A stretch of 64,000 bases of DNA from Nodosilinea sp. P-1105 (GCF_012911975.1 NZ_SMDQ01000019.1:22436-86435), one strand, 5' to 3'. Shown: positions 40,310-49,562, numbered from the stretch's first letter. The notes: generated from the sequence alone by a model not told the origin. Numbers and translations are program-made.

Positions 40310-40450
40310 CATGGGTAAAGGATGGATTAAACGGGTTAATTTAAGGGTTTGATTTAACGGCTTGATTTATCGGTTGTGTAACCTAGTACCGTCAATGATA
40401 ACAATGGGATCCGCGAACTGAGATATCCTGCTGGATTTAGTTAGCGAATC

Positions 40451-40478
40451 TTGACATTGTCGATACTGGCTTTATCGT
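40451..40478 (+). promoter_or_regulatory. Putative sigma70-type promoter TTGACA-N16-TATCGT
   Basis: TTGACA at 40451-40456 and TATCGT at 40473-40478. Confidence 0.35.
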
Positions 40479-40491
40479 AAGCTAGTTTTTC

Positions 40492-40815
40492 GTGAGCTTC
40501 GGTTACAACCGCTACCTGAGATCGGCCTTAGGCTCAGCCAAAGCGATGTTGGTATGCTGGGGGCAAGAAGCCTCTGGGAGGAGCAAGTCTGACCGTTATG
40601 GTTCACAGCAACTATCTCCGCCCCGCCTCCGAACCCTGGGGCTGGGATTAGGAATCTGGCAGGGGGAGTACCAGGACATTCAGGGGGCTTGGCTGCGGTG
40701 GTATGGCGGCGATCGCCACTGGATAGCCACCCCAGAGGACCAGGCCACCCAGGAGCGGCAGCGGGCCGAACGGTTAGCGACTAAGCTCCGGGAGTTGGGG
40801 GTTGAGCCTGAGTAA
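40492..40815 (+). pseudogene. Remnant of a Uma2/DUF820-family endonuclease-like protein (C-terminal tail only)
   Basis: RTLGLGLGIWQGEYQDIQGAWLRWYGGDRHWIATPEDQATQERQRAERLATKLRELGVEPE is the typical Uma2 tail; the catalytic core is absent. Confidence 0.65.
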
Positions 40816-40903
40816 TCAGTAGCTCCATGTGCGCGAGCGGTGGGTTACGGCGGAGCGATGATTTAGCGCTGTGGCAGAGGAGATGGGGGCCGCCTCACCC
40901 ACC

Positions 40904-42361
40904 CTACTGGTGGTCTAAGGCGGCATTGTAGGTGGCTTCATTCGTCTTGACCGACTTGGCCAAATCCACGATTGGCTGGGGATAGTCCACCCCGATCTGC
41001 ACCTGAAAGCGTTTTTGCTCCACCGGCAGCAGTTGCCAGGGGGTATGCACCTTGGCGGCGGGCACCTGCCGTAGTTCCGGCAGCCAGTGCTTGACGTAGG
41101 TGCCGTCGGGGTCGTAGTCCTTGGCCTGTTTGGGGATGTTGAAATAGCGGAACCCCCGGGCGTCGTTGCCCACCCCAGCGGTATAGTTCCAGTTGCCGTA
41201 GTTGCTGCACACGTCGTAATCAACCAGCTGCGACTCAAACCACTCGGCCCCCATGCGCCAGTCGATACCAAGGTTTTTGGTCAGAAAACTGGCTACGTTC
41301 TGTCGCCCTCGGTTGGACATAAACCCAGTCTGGGCCAGTTCCCGCATGTTGGCATCCACCAGGGGAAACCCCGTGCGGCCCTGGCGCCAGGCGTCGAACC
41401 TGGGCCAGTCTTGCTTCCAGGCGATGTTCAGCCCCCGCAGGCCAGAGGGATAGAATACGCGATCGCCGTGTTGAGCGCAGACAAAGCGAAAATAGTCCCG
41501 CCACAGGAGCTCAAACACCAGCCAGTAGGTAGAGTCGTTCTGCACTCGCTCCTGTTCGTAGTGCTGCACTGTCTCGTAGACCTGGCGGGGGGAGAGGCAG
41601 CCCAGGGCCAGCCAGGCAGACAGTTTTGAGGAATAATTAGCCCCCACCATGCCATTGCGGGTTTGCTTATAGGTCTTGAGGCAGTCCGCCTCCCACACAT
41701 AGTGATGCAGGCGCTGGAGTCCAGCGGTTTCACCCCCCTCAAACAAAAGGACAGCCCGCTGATCAGCGACAGGTTCCGACAATCCCCAGTCCGCTAGCTG
41801 GGGTAAGGGGCCTGGGTCGATGGTAGGCAGCGGCGGCAACTGGGACGGGGCCGGTAGAGGGGCAGCCACCTGGCTGTGACGCTCCACCTGTTTACGGAAT
41901 TGGGTGAAGACTGCCGGTAGCTGGGCGATCGCAAAGGGCAAATCCTCGGGATGGTAAAGGGTGGCCCCCCAGTACCGGCGAGTTTGGCAGCCCAGGTTAG
42001 CCAGGGCCCTGGTCAGGGCTTGCTCCACCGCCACTTCCTCCTGGGTGACTTCCTGATGCCAGTACACGGCTTCAATGCCCAGGTCCTGCACCAGCTGGGG
42101 AATAACGGTTTCAGGATGCCCCGTCCGCACCACCAAATCGCTACCCAAGGCCTGGAACGACCGGCGCAAGTCCGCGACGCTGTCTAGCAAAAATCGGGCT
42201 CGGTAGGCCCCGGTTTTGGGGAAGCCAAAGCTGGTATGACCAAACTGGCGGGGGTCGAAGCAGTAGAGACCGATGATCGGTTGCCCAGGGGCGATCGCCT
42301 CCACTAGCGGCTGGTGATCGTGCAAGCGCAGATCGTTACGGAACCAAATTAAACAGGTCAT
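40904..42361 (-). CDS. DASH-family cryptochrome / photolyase
   Basis: MTCLIWFRNDLRLHDHQPLVEA; GLLWRDYFRF-like ELLWRDYFRFVCAQHG; MSNRGRQNVASFLTKNLGIDWRMGAEWFESQLVDYDVCSNYGNWNYTAGVGNDARGFRYFN. Confidence 0.93.
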   Translation of the reverse strand: MTCLIWFRNDLRLHDHQPLVEAIAPGQPIIGLYCFDPRQFGHTSFGFPKTGAYRARFLLDSVADLRRSFQALGSDLVVRTGHPETVIPQLVQDLGIEAVYWHQEVTQEEVAVEQALTRALANLGCQTRRYWGATLYHPEDLPFAIAQLPAVFTQFRKQVERHSQVAAPLPAPSQLPPLPTIDPGPLPQLADWGLSEPVADQRAVLLFEGGETAGLQRLHHYVWEADCLKTYKQTRNGMVGANYSSKLSAWLALGCLSPRQVYETVQHYEQERVQNDSTYWLVFELLWRDYFRFVCAQHGDRVFYPSGLRGLNIAWKQDWPRFDAWRQGRTGFPLVDANMRELAQTGFMSNRGRQNVASFLTKNLGIDWRMGAEWFESQLVDYDVCSNYGNWNYTAGVGNDARGFRYFNIPKQAKDYDPDGTYVKHWLPELRQVPAAKVHTPWQLLPVEQKRFQVQIGVDYPQPIVDLAKSVKTNEATYNAALDHQ

Positions 42362-42540
42362 GGCAAAATCCCAGGGTGGCCCAACCGGCCAAAAACAGGG
42401 GGTCGAGCAGCGAACGATGGATGAACTATGTATTAAGTATTGTAAACAGGTTATTCCCTGGCCCTGGCCCCCTTGCCCTGGCCATGGCCAGACCCGACAG
42501 ATGACGGTAGCCTAACGATAGCGACCAAGGCAAAAATTCC

Positions 42541-43983
42541 ATGGTTTTTCAAACCCCTGACTGGGTAAAACACGCCGTTTTCTATCAAATCTTTCCCGAT
42601 CGGTTTGCCCGTACCCAGCGATCCGTCACTGACCCTGCAATGGCCGTGGCCCTAGAGGCCTGGGAGTCCCCTCCTACCCTGTTTGGCTATAAAGGGGGGG
42701 ATCTATGGGGCATTGCAGAACAGCTGGACTATCTGGTCGACCTGGGCATCACCGCTATCTACTTGACGCCGATTTTTCAGTCAACGAGTAATCACCGCTA
42801 CCATACCCATGACTACTACCAGGTAGATCCGCTGTTGGGGGGGAATCAGGCCTTTGTCGACTTTCTAGCGGCCGCCCATCGCAAAAATCTGCGGGTGGTG
42901 CTCGATGGCGTGTTTAACCACTGTGGTCGGGGGTTTTTCTTTTTCAATGACATCTTAGAGAACGGTCCCCACTCCCCCTGGCTAGACTGGTTCAAGGTCA
43001 AAAACTGGCCCCTGTCCGCCTACGATGGCAATCTACCCGCCAACTACCAGGGCTGGGTCAATAACCGGGCACTGCCGGAGTTTAACCACGACAACCCAGC
43101 GGTGCGGGAATACATTATGCAGATTGGTGAACATTGGATCCGCCAGGGCATTGATGGCTGGCGACTGGATGTGCCCTATGAAGTGGAGACCGCTGGGTTT
43201 TGGCAGGAATTTCGCGATCGGATTAAAGCCCTCAACCCCGAGGCTTATATTGTGGGGGAAATTTGGACCGAGGCCAGCCCATGGCTGGATGGCACCCAGT
43301 TTGACGGAGTGATGAACTACCCGTTTACAGGAGCCACGATTGCCTTTGCCGCAGGCGATCGCGTCCGCATGGACCTGGTCGAAATTCCTCACTATTTCCC
43401 TTACCCAGCCCTGGACGCCCCAGGATATGCCCAAAAAATTCAGCGGCTGCTGGGTCTTTATCCTTGGGAGGCGCAACTGGCCCAATTGAATCTGCTGTCT
43501 AGCCATGATGTGGCCCGCCTCTATTCGGTGGTGGGCGACGATGAGGCGAGTGTGGTGCTAGCCACCCTGCTGCTGTTCACCTTCCCTGGGGCTCCCAGCA
43601 TTTATTACGGGGATGAGGTGGGCCTGCCAGGAGAACTGGACCCCGACTGCCGCCGTACCTTTCCCCCTGAAAGTCAGTGGAACCAGAGAATTGTCCAGCT
43701 TTACCGGCAGCTGATTAATCTCCGACACCGATATCCTGCCCTACGCACTGGCACCTATGGGGTGGTCTATGCCGAGGGCGAGACCTACGTGTTCACCCGT
43801 AGCCTGGACAGCGATCGCTTGGCCGTAGCCCTGAACACCGGTACAGCCCCCATCGGGTTAACCACCGATACCCTATTGTCCCCAGGGGCGACCCCCGACC
43901 CAGTGTTTGCCTACGGTGGGGCAAGCTGGGATCCCCACAAGCTGCACCTGCCCCCCCGATCTGGCTTGATGGCTACGCTGTAG
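42541..43983 (+). CDS. GH13 alpha-amylase/neopullulanase-like glycosidase
   Basis: HAVFYQIFPDRFAR; GWRLDVPYEVE; IVGEIWTEA; LLSSHDVARL; GAPSIYYGDEVG. Confidence 0.94.
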   Translation: MVFQTPDWVKHAVFYQIFPDRFARTQRSVTDPAMAVALEAWESPPTLFGYKGGDLWGIAEQLDYLVDLGITAIYLTPIFQSTSNHRYHTHDYYQVDPLLGGNQAFVDFLAAAHRKNLRVVLDGVFNHCGRGFFFFNDILENGPHSPWLDWFKVKNWPLSAYDGNLPANYQGWVNNRALPEFNHDNPAVREYIMQIGEHWIRQGIDGWRLDVPYEVETAGFWQEFRDRIKALNPEAYIVGEIWTEASPWLDGTQFDGVMNYPFTGATIAFAAGDRVRMDLVEIPHYFPYPALDAPGYAQKIQRLLGLYPWEAQLAQLNLLSSHDVARLYSVVGDDEASVVLATLLLFTFPGAPSIYYGDEVGLPGELDPDCRRTFPPESQWNQRIVQLYRQLINLRHRYPALRTGTYGVVYAEGETYVFTRSLDSDRLAVALNTGTAPIGLTTDTLLSPGATPDPVFAYGGASWDPHKLHLPPRSGLMATL

Positions 43984-43996
43984 CTGTAATGTCAAT

Positions 43997-44632
43997 TTAT
44001 TTGGTGCCAAACAGGCGATCGCCCGCATCTCCCAGCCCAGGCAGAATATACCCCTGGTGATTCAACCTGTCGTCGATGGCCGCCGTGTACAGGGGCACAT
44101 CGGGGTGCTCTTGGTGAAAGTGGGCAATGCCTTCGGGGGCCGCCAACAGACAGAGAAACCGTAGCGATCGCGGCTGGGCCTGCTTCAACGGGTACAACGC
44201 CGCCACTGCGGTATTACCAGTGGCGATCATCGGGTCCACCACCAACACATCGCGATCGGCCAGATTCTCTGGCACCTTAAAAAAATACTCAATCACCCGC
44301 AGGGTTTGGGGATCGCGGTACAGACCAATGTGCCCCACCCGGGCCGACGGGATCAGCTCTAAGATGCCGTCCAAAATCCCCTGCCCGGCTCGCATGATCG
44401 ACACCACCACCAACTTTTTCTCCGGTGCTAGTACCGGCGCCTCCATCGCCGCCAACGGCGTCTGTATAGTCTCCCGCTTCAAGGGCAAGTCCCGCGTCAC
44501 CTCGTAGGCCATCAACAGGCTGATTTCCTTCAGCAGAGTACGAAACTTGGCCGTGCTGGTCTCAGCCCGGCGCATCAGGGTGAGCTTGTGTTGAATCAGG
44601 GGGTGGTTGATCAGGTGGAGGTTGTTGGGCAT
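43997..44632 (-). CDS. upp: Uracil phosphoribosyltransferase, second copy (ORF continues to 44743 through repeats)
   Basis: [66 protein letters not shown]. Confidence 0.96.
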   Translation of the reverse strand: MPNNLHLINHPLIQHKLTLMRRAETSTAKFRTLLKEISLLMAYEVTRDLPLKRETIQTPLAAMEAPVLAPEKKLVVVSIMRAGQGILDGILELIPSARVGHIGLYRDPQTLRVIEYFFKVPENLADRDVLVVDPMIATGNTAVAALYPLKQAQPRSLRFLCLLAAPEGIAHFHQEHPDVPLYTAAIDDRLNHQGYILPGLGDAGDRLFGTK

Positions 44633-44800
44633 GGGGTGGGGGAGGTGGGGAGGTGGGGGAGGTAGGGGAGGTGGGGAAATTTTGAATTTTGAATTTTGAA
44701 TTTTGAATTTTGGATTTTGGATTGTTGAAATCGTAGGGTGCATTAGCGGTCGGGGTCTGGACCTTGGTGATCAACCTGAAGCCGCAATGCACCGGTGGGG
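44633..44800. repeat. Composite repeat cassette: GGGGAGGT-type octamers, TTTTGAA heptamers, GTAGGGTGCATTAGCGGTC...GCAATGCACC
   Basis: Shared module order with 38497-38640. Confidence 0.85.
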
Positions 44801-44879
44801 GGGGATTTTGGACCCTTCCTTTGCTACGCACGGGCTACGCCCTACGTTTTTCTGTTTTCGTTTTTCGTTCTTCAGATAC

Positions 44880-44908
44880 GTAGGGGCGGACCTGTGTGTC
44901 TGCCCTGG
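44880..44908. repeat. Dispersed palindromic repeat GTAGGGGCGGACC...TGCCCTGG (copy D)
   Basis: Two differences from copy A. Confidence 0.85.
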
Positions 44909-45354
44909 CGGGGGAATCGGGTAGGTGGGGAGGGTTGCTCAAATACCGCCGTAACCCACGGGTGGGGCTCGTGTCCATCTTACCTGTGGTGCTCCTGATT
45001 GGTGCCTATGCTGCCGCCAATGGCGGCCCGTCGGAGACCACAGCGGACAATGACAGGGAATCAGCATCAAGCGCGGACGAGCCGGAAGTACGGCACGAAG
45101 AGGAACTCCTGAGTACCATGACCTCCCTGGGCTTAAGCTTTTTTACAGCGGCACCTACGGCTTAGTCTTGACGCTATAGTTAAGGTTAATAGGTTTCCCC
45201 GACTATAGCGATGGCCATTGCGCTGAGGACATTGACCCTGACCACAGCTAGAAACTGGGATGGCGCAACGGTGTGTATGGCCCCGCTTCAAGTGTATCGG
45301 TCATGTCCTAACTGTTCTGGCGATGGCTACAGTTATCCGTTGGAGATAAAGCCA

Positions 45355-45693
45355 ATGATGCAAGCTAGGACCAACGAAGGTCGTTTTCTAGGATTTTTAG
45401 GTTTTCTAGGATTTTTGGGCTTTTTAGGATTTTTGGGCAGCTCAGCTCACGCCCAACTAGCCAACTTGGCCTACCTTTCCCTGCTATCTCTGGGATCACT
45501 GTTGACCCTGTGGCCCATCAAACCATCTAGAGTCAAGTTGAATGTGCACCCAGCGAAAAAAGGCTACCTAGGATTTTTAGGTTGCCTGGGGTTTCTAGGT
45601 TTTTTAGGGACCACCACCCCCGCGTTGGCCGGGCTAGCGTGCCTGGCCATCTTGTCCGCCCTGGCTCTGGATAACCGGCGATCACCGACTTAG
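45355..45693 (+). CDS. Two-module (LGF)n glycine-zipper-like hydrophobic protein, 112 aa
   Basis: MMQARTNEGRFLGFLGFLGFLGFLGFLGSSAHAQLANLAYLSLLSLGSLLTL...KKGYLGFLGCLGFLGFLGTTTPALAGLACLAILSALAL; GGAG about 11 nt upstream of ATG. Confidence 0.65.
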   Translation: MMQARTNEGRFLGFLGFLGFLGFLGFLGSSAHAQLANLAYLSLLSLGSLLTLWPIKPSRVKLNVHPAKKGYLGFLGCLGFLGFLGTTTPALAGLACLAILSALALDNRRSPT

Positions 45694-45748
45694 GGTAGAC
45701 CAGGCCGAGGGGACGAGGGGCAAGCGGCTTGCCACTAACAGGCCACCC

Positions 45749-46747
45749 TTAACCATGACGCCCTTGGTGCCACTGCCAGGCGTGGGCCAGGATGGTCTCA
45801 ATGTCGCTGTATTGAGGGTCCCAACCAAGGATGCTGCGGGCGCGATCGCTGCCGCCCACCAGCGCTGGTGGATCGCCGGGGCGGCGGTTATCTTCCACCA
45901 CGGGAATGGGTTTGCCGGTCACCCGGGTGGCGGCGTCAATCACCTGGCGCACCGAGAAGCCATTGCCGTTACCCAGGTTAAAAATGGTGCTGGTTCCCCC
46001 CTGCAGCAGATACTCCAGCCCCAGAATATGGGCATCGGCCAGGTCGCACACGTGGATGTAGTCGCGCACACAGGTGCCATCGGCAGTGGGGTAGTCGGTG
46101 CCATAAATATAGATGGCATCCCGTTGGCCCAGGGCCGTTTGCAGAATCAGTGGAATCAGGTGAGTTTCGGGGTTGTGGTCTTCCCCCAAAAGACCGTCCG
46201 GGTGGGCACCAGCGGCATTAAAGTAGCGGAAGCACACCGATCGCAGATCGTAGGCCTTGTCGTAGTCGGTCAAAATCCGCTCCACCATCAGTTTAGTGGC
46301 CCCGTAGGGGTTAATCGGGGCCTGGGGATGGGTTTCGGGAATCGGCAGCTCCTGGGGCACCCCATAGGTGGCACAGGTGGAGGAAAACACAAAGCTTTTC
46401 ACCCCAGCGTTCACCATGGCATCCAGCAGGGTGAGGGTGCCGACGACGTTATTTTCGTAGTATTTGCTGGGGTTAGTCACCGACTCGCCCACATAGGCGT
46501 AAGCCGAAAAGTGCATCACCGCATCGATCTGGTGTTGGCTGAACACCGACGTTAACAGGGCTTTATCCAGGGTGCTGCCCACAATCAGCTCGGTTTTCAG
46601 CACTTGTTCCACCAAATCCTGATGGCCATACACCAGGTTGTCCAGGATGATCACCCGGTAACCCGCCTGCTGCAAGGCCCAAACGGCGTGGCTGCCAATG
46701 TACCCGGCTCCACCAGTAACCAGAATTGTTTTTGTAGGGTTTGCCAT
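45749..46747 (-). CDS. galE: UDP-glucose 4-epimerase
   Basis: ILVTGGAGYIGSHAVWALQQAGYRVIILDNL; VFSSTCATYGVPQELPIPETHPQAPINPYGATKLMVERIL. Confidence 0.97.
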   Translation of the reverse strand: MANPTKTILVTGGAGYIGSHAVWALQQAGYRVIILDNLVYGHQDLVEQVLKTELIVGSTLDKALLTSVFSQHQIDAVMHFSAYAYVGESVTNPSKYYENNVVGTLTLLDAMVNAGVKSFVFSSTCATYGVPQELPIPETHPQAPINPYGATKLMVERILTDYDKAYDLRSVCFRYFNAAGAHPDGLLGEDHNPETHLIPLILQTALGQRDAIYIYGTDYPTADGTCVRDYIHVCDLADAHILGLEYLLQGGTSTIFNLGNGNGFSVRQVIDAATRVTGKPIPVVEDNRRPGDPPALVGGSDRARSILGWDPQYSDIETILAHAWQWHQGRHG

Positions 46748-47016
46748 AGAACGTTGAATAATCGGTGTGTTTAATCGGCCTGGGGCCAGACATCTGCCAT
46801 TCTACGCAACTACAGCAAATCAGGCCCTGGCCCCTGGGTTAAGGGCATCATTTTTTTATGGTTCGACAGCCATTTGGTATAGCTGAGGTCAAGGCCAAAA
46901 GCGGTTCACGGCCTACGGTAAACGGTACACGGCGTCCCTTAAACCGCTCACCGTTCACCGTAAACCCCAAGTCACATCTCCCGTCATTATTTTTTTGACT
47001 CAACAGTGGATGCCAG

Positions 47017-48489
47017 TTAGTAGCGCTCTACCCCCGGCAGGTCAATAAATTTGGCACTGAGGGCGGCTTCTCCGCAGGTGCGAGGGGTGGGAAACAGCTT
47101 AGTGGGGTTGGCCAATCCATCGGGGTTGAACGCCTGCCGCACCCAGGCCATGGTATCTAGGTCGGTGGCCGAAAACATGTCGGGCATGTAACAGCGCTTG
47201 TCGGCACCGATGCCATGCTCCCCAGAAATGCTGCCCCCCACCTGAACACACAGCTTGAGAATGTCGCCCCCCAGGGCTTCCACCGCTTCCAGCTGACCAG
47301 CAACGGCATTGTCGTAAAGAATTAACGGGTGCAGGTTGCCATCTCCGGCATGGAACACGTTGGCCACCCGGTAGCCATGGCGATCGCCCAGGCGCTCAAT
47401 TTCTTTCAGCACATAGGGCAGCTGGGTGCGGGGAATCACCCCATCCTGCACATAGTAGTCGGGGCTAAGTTTACCCATAGCTGCAAAGGCGGCTTTGCGC
47501 CCCTTCCACAGGCGTAGACGTTCAGTGGGGTCGGCAGCCACTGTAATGCTGCGGGCCCCATTTTGACGGCAGAGAGCTTGGATGCGATCGCCCGTCGCCG
47601 CCACCTCGGCCGGCAGACCATCAATTTCAATCAATAAAATCGCGGCAGCATCTCGAGGATAGCAGTTGGTGGCGACCACATCTTCGACGGCATTCAGACT
47701 AAAGTTATCCATCATTTCCAGGCCAGCGGGAATAATGCCAGCACTGGTAATGGCCGACACCGCCGCCCCGGCCGCCTCGACCGAGGTAAAGTCGGCCAAG
47801 AGCACCTGGATGGATTCTGGGGCCTGCAAAATGCGTAGGGTGATTTCGGTGGCGATGCCCAGGGTGCCTTCGGACCCGACAAATAAACCACACAGGTCAT
47901 AGCCCGGGGTTTCTGCCAGCGAGCCACCAATGTCAGTAATCTCGCCATTGGGTAGCACCACCGTTAGGCCCAGCACATGGTTGGTGGTCACCCCATACTT
48001 GAGGCAGTGGACCCCCCCGGAATTTTCGGCCACGTTGCCCCCCACCGAGCACACCGACTGGCTAGAGGGATCCGGGGCATAGTAAAAGCCAGCCCCGCTC
48101 ACCGCCTGGGTGACCCAGTTGTTGATCACCCCTGGCTGCACCACCACCCGCTGATTGTCGAGATCGACCGCCAGAATTTGATTCATGGTGGCGGTAATAA
48201 TCAGCACCGAGTCTTCGATCGGCAGGGCCCCGCCCGAGAGGCCGGTGCCGGCCCCCCGAGCCACAAAGGGCACCTGAAAGCGGTTACAAATTTTCACCGC
48301 TGCGGCCACTTCTGCAGTGGTTTTGGGCAGCACCGCGATCGCCGGTCGCTGGCGGTAACTGGTCAAGCCATCACATTCGTAGACCAAGAGCTCCTCCTTG
48401 CGCCTGACCACTTTTTTGGTACCCAGAACAGCGGTAAAGGCCTCGGCAATTGGGGTCCAGTTAATGGCGGCGGGCTCGGCAACGGTCAT
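47017..48489 (-). CDS. glcD: Glycolate oxidase subunit GlcD-like FAD-linked oxidase
   Basis: PFVARGAGTGLSGGALP; CSVGGNVAENSGGVHCLKYGVTTNHVLGL; NVFHAGDGNLHPLILYD; GGSISGEHGIGADKRCYM. Confidence 0.95.
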   Translation of the reverse strand: MTVAEPAAINWTPIAEAFTAVLGTKKVVRRKEELLVYECDGLTSYRQRPAIAVLPKTTAEVAAAVKICNRFQVPFVARGAGTGLSGGALPIEDSVLIITATMNQILAVDLDNQRVVVQPGVINNWVTQAVSGAGFYYAPDPSSQSVCSVGGNVAENSGGVHCLKYGVTTNHVLGLTVVLPNGEITDIGGSLAETPGYDLCGLFVGSEGTLGIATEITLRILQAPESIQVLLADFTSVEAAGAAVSAITSAGIIPAGLEMMDNFSLNAVEDVVATNCYPRDAAAILLIEIDGLPAEVAATGDRIQALCRQNGARSITVAADPTERLRLWKGRKAAFAAMGKLSPDYYVQDGVIPRTQLPYVLKEIERLGDRHGYRVANVFHAGDGNLHPLILYDNAVAGQLEAVEALGGDILKLCVQVGGSISGEHGIGADKRCYMPDMFSATDLDTMAWVRQAFNPDGLANPTKLFPTPRTCGEAALSAKFIDLPGVERY

Positions 48490-48590
48490 GGCTTTAGCAT
48501 GGGAGGATTGGTTTGATCCTAGCGCGAATGGTCATGGCCGTACATGGCTGCGATCGCCGCTAGACCTGGGCATACTTAACCGCCCTTGGC

Positions 48591-49106
48591 TCAACAGTCG
48601 TCGTTGCGGATGGTGCCATTGGGCATGGCGGTGCGACAGAACTTCGCCCCAGTTAAATTAGCGCAATGGAGGTTAGCCCCGGTTAAGTTGGCATGGCGCA
48701 GATTGGCCCAGTACAGATTGGCATGGCTGAGGTCAGCCTTGGCCAGATTGGCTCCTTCCAGGTTGGCGTGGCTGAGGTCAGCATGGTCTAATAGGCTCTC
48801 CCGCAGATCAGCGTCCACCAGGGTGAGGCGATGACCCTGAATTTTACGTAAATCGGCTTGTATCAGCGCGGCGTTCGCTAACGAGGCTTCTCGCAGGTCA
48901 GCTTGGGCTAGGGTGACCTGATAGCCGTTGGCATGGGTAAAGTTAGCCTGGTGCAAATTGGCTTTGGTGAAATTGGCGCGACGAATATCCACCTCAGCAA
49001 AATGACCATGGGCCAGATCTACCGATTGCAGATCTAGCCCATGCAGGTCTCGTGCTCCGGCCTGGTAATACCGCTGGAGTACTTCCTGGAGGGTAGCTGG
49101 AGACAT
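48591..49106 (-). CDS. Pentapeptide-repeat protein
   Basis: ANLEGANLAKADLSHANLYWANLRHANLTGANLHCANLTGAKF. Confidence 0.95.
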   Translation of the reverse strand: MSPATLQEVLQRYYQAGARDLHGLDLQSVDLAHGHFAEVDIRRANFTKANLHQANFTHANGYQVTLAQADLREASLANAALIQADLRKIQGHRLTLVDADLRESLLDHADLSHANLEGANLAKADLSHANLYWANLRHANLTGANLHCANLTGAKFCRTAMPNGTIRNDDC

Positions 49107-49205
49107 GTCAAACCTCCCTGATACTAATCCGGGGTATGAGCCCCTACTCCATTGTGATTCTCCACCAGACCATCAGCACCGGTTTGGCACATTTCGTTGA
49201 AGATA

Positions 49206-49562
49206 TTAAATTCGCCCGACCCCCTTGCCACGGGTGTCAGACCCAGGGGTCACCTCGCCACTCTCATCGGTTTGATTCACCTCTTTAAGCTCCTGCTGGC
49301 GACGCTGAGCGTTGGCTTCCTGCTCTTCTCGCAGATCGCCAGGCTCGTTAACGTACATTTCTGGTTCAATGGGGTAGTTATTGGCGAGCCCCTCCTGGTC
49401 AACGGTCGCACCTCCAGTGGTATCGATCGATCCTTCAGGTTGATCGGGCTGTTGCTTGTAATCTTGACCTTCTCGTTGCTTACGGGCCGCTGTTTCGGCG
49501 GGCACTAAGTTAGGATCGTAGTTGTCGCTTTCAACTCTAGGGTTGCTCATAACAGTCTCCAT
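49206..49562 (-). CDS. Hydrophilic, likely disordered hypothetical protein (start may be MSNPRVES)
   Basis: Highly charged Q/E/P-rich 118-aa ORF. Confidence 0.6.
   Translation of the reverse strand: METVMSNPRVESDNYDPNLVPAETAARKQREGQDYKQQPDQPEGSIDTTGGATVDQEGLANNYPIEPEMYVNEPGDLREEQEANAQRRQQELKEVNQTDESGEVTPGSDTRGKGVGRI

Noticed and set aside
40915-41742. Overlapping ORFs within the DASH cryptochrome gene (e.g. 41087-41629 +, 41235-41504 -)
   Set aside because: Alternative-frame shadows of a high-GC conserved gene.
40840-44960. GGTGGGTTACGGCG / CGCCGTAACCCAC fragments at ~40840 and ~44942
   Set aside because: Look like short pieces of a common bacterial intergenic repeat; too short here to delimit an element.
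44896-45165. 89-aa ORF upstream of the LGF protein
   Set aside because: Begins inside repeat sequence; the C-terminal portion might be real but the evidence is too weak for a feature call.
45755-46555. 266-aa + strand ORF opposite galE
   Set aside because: Antisense shadow; galE on the minus strand is unambiguous.
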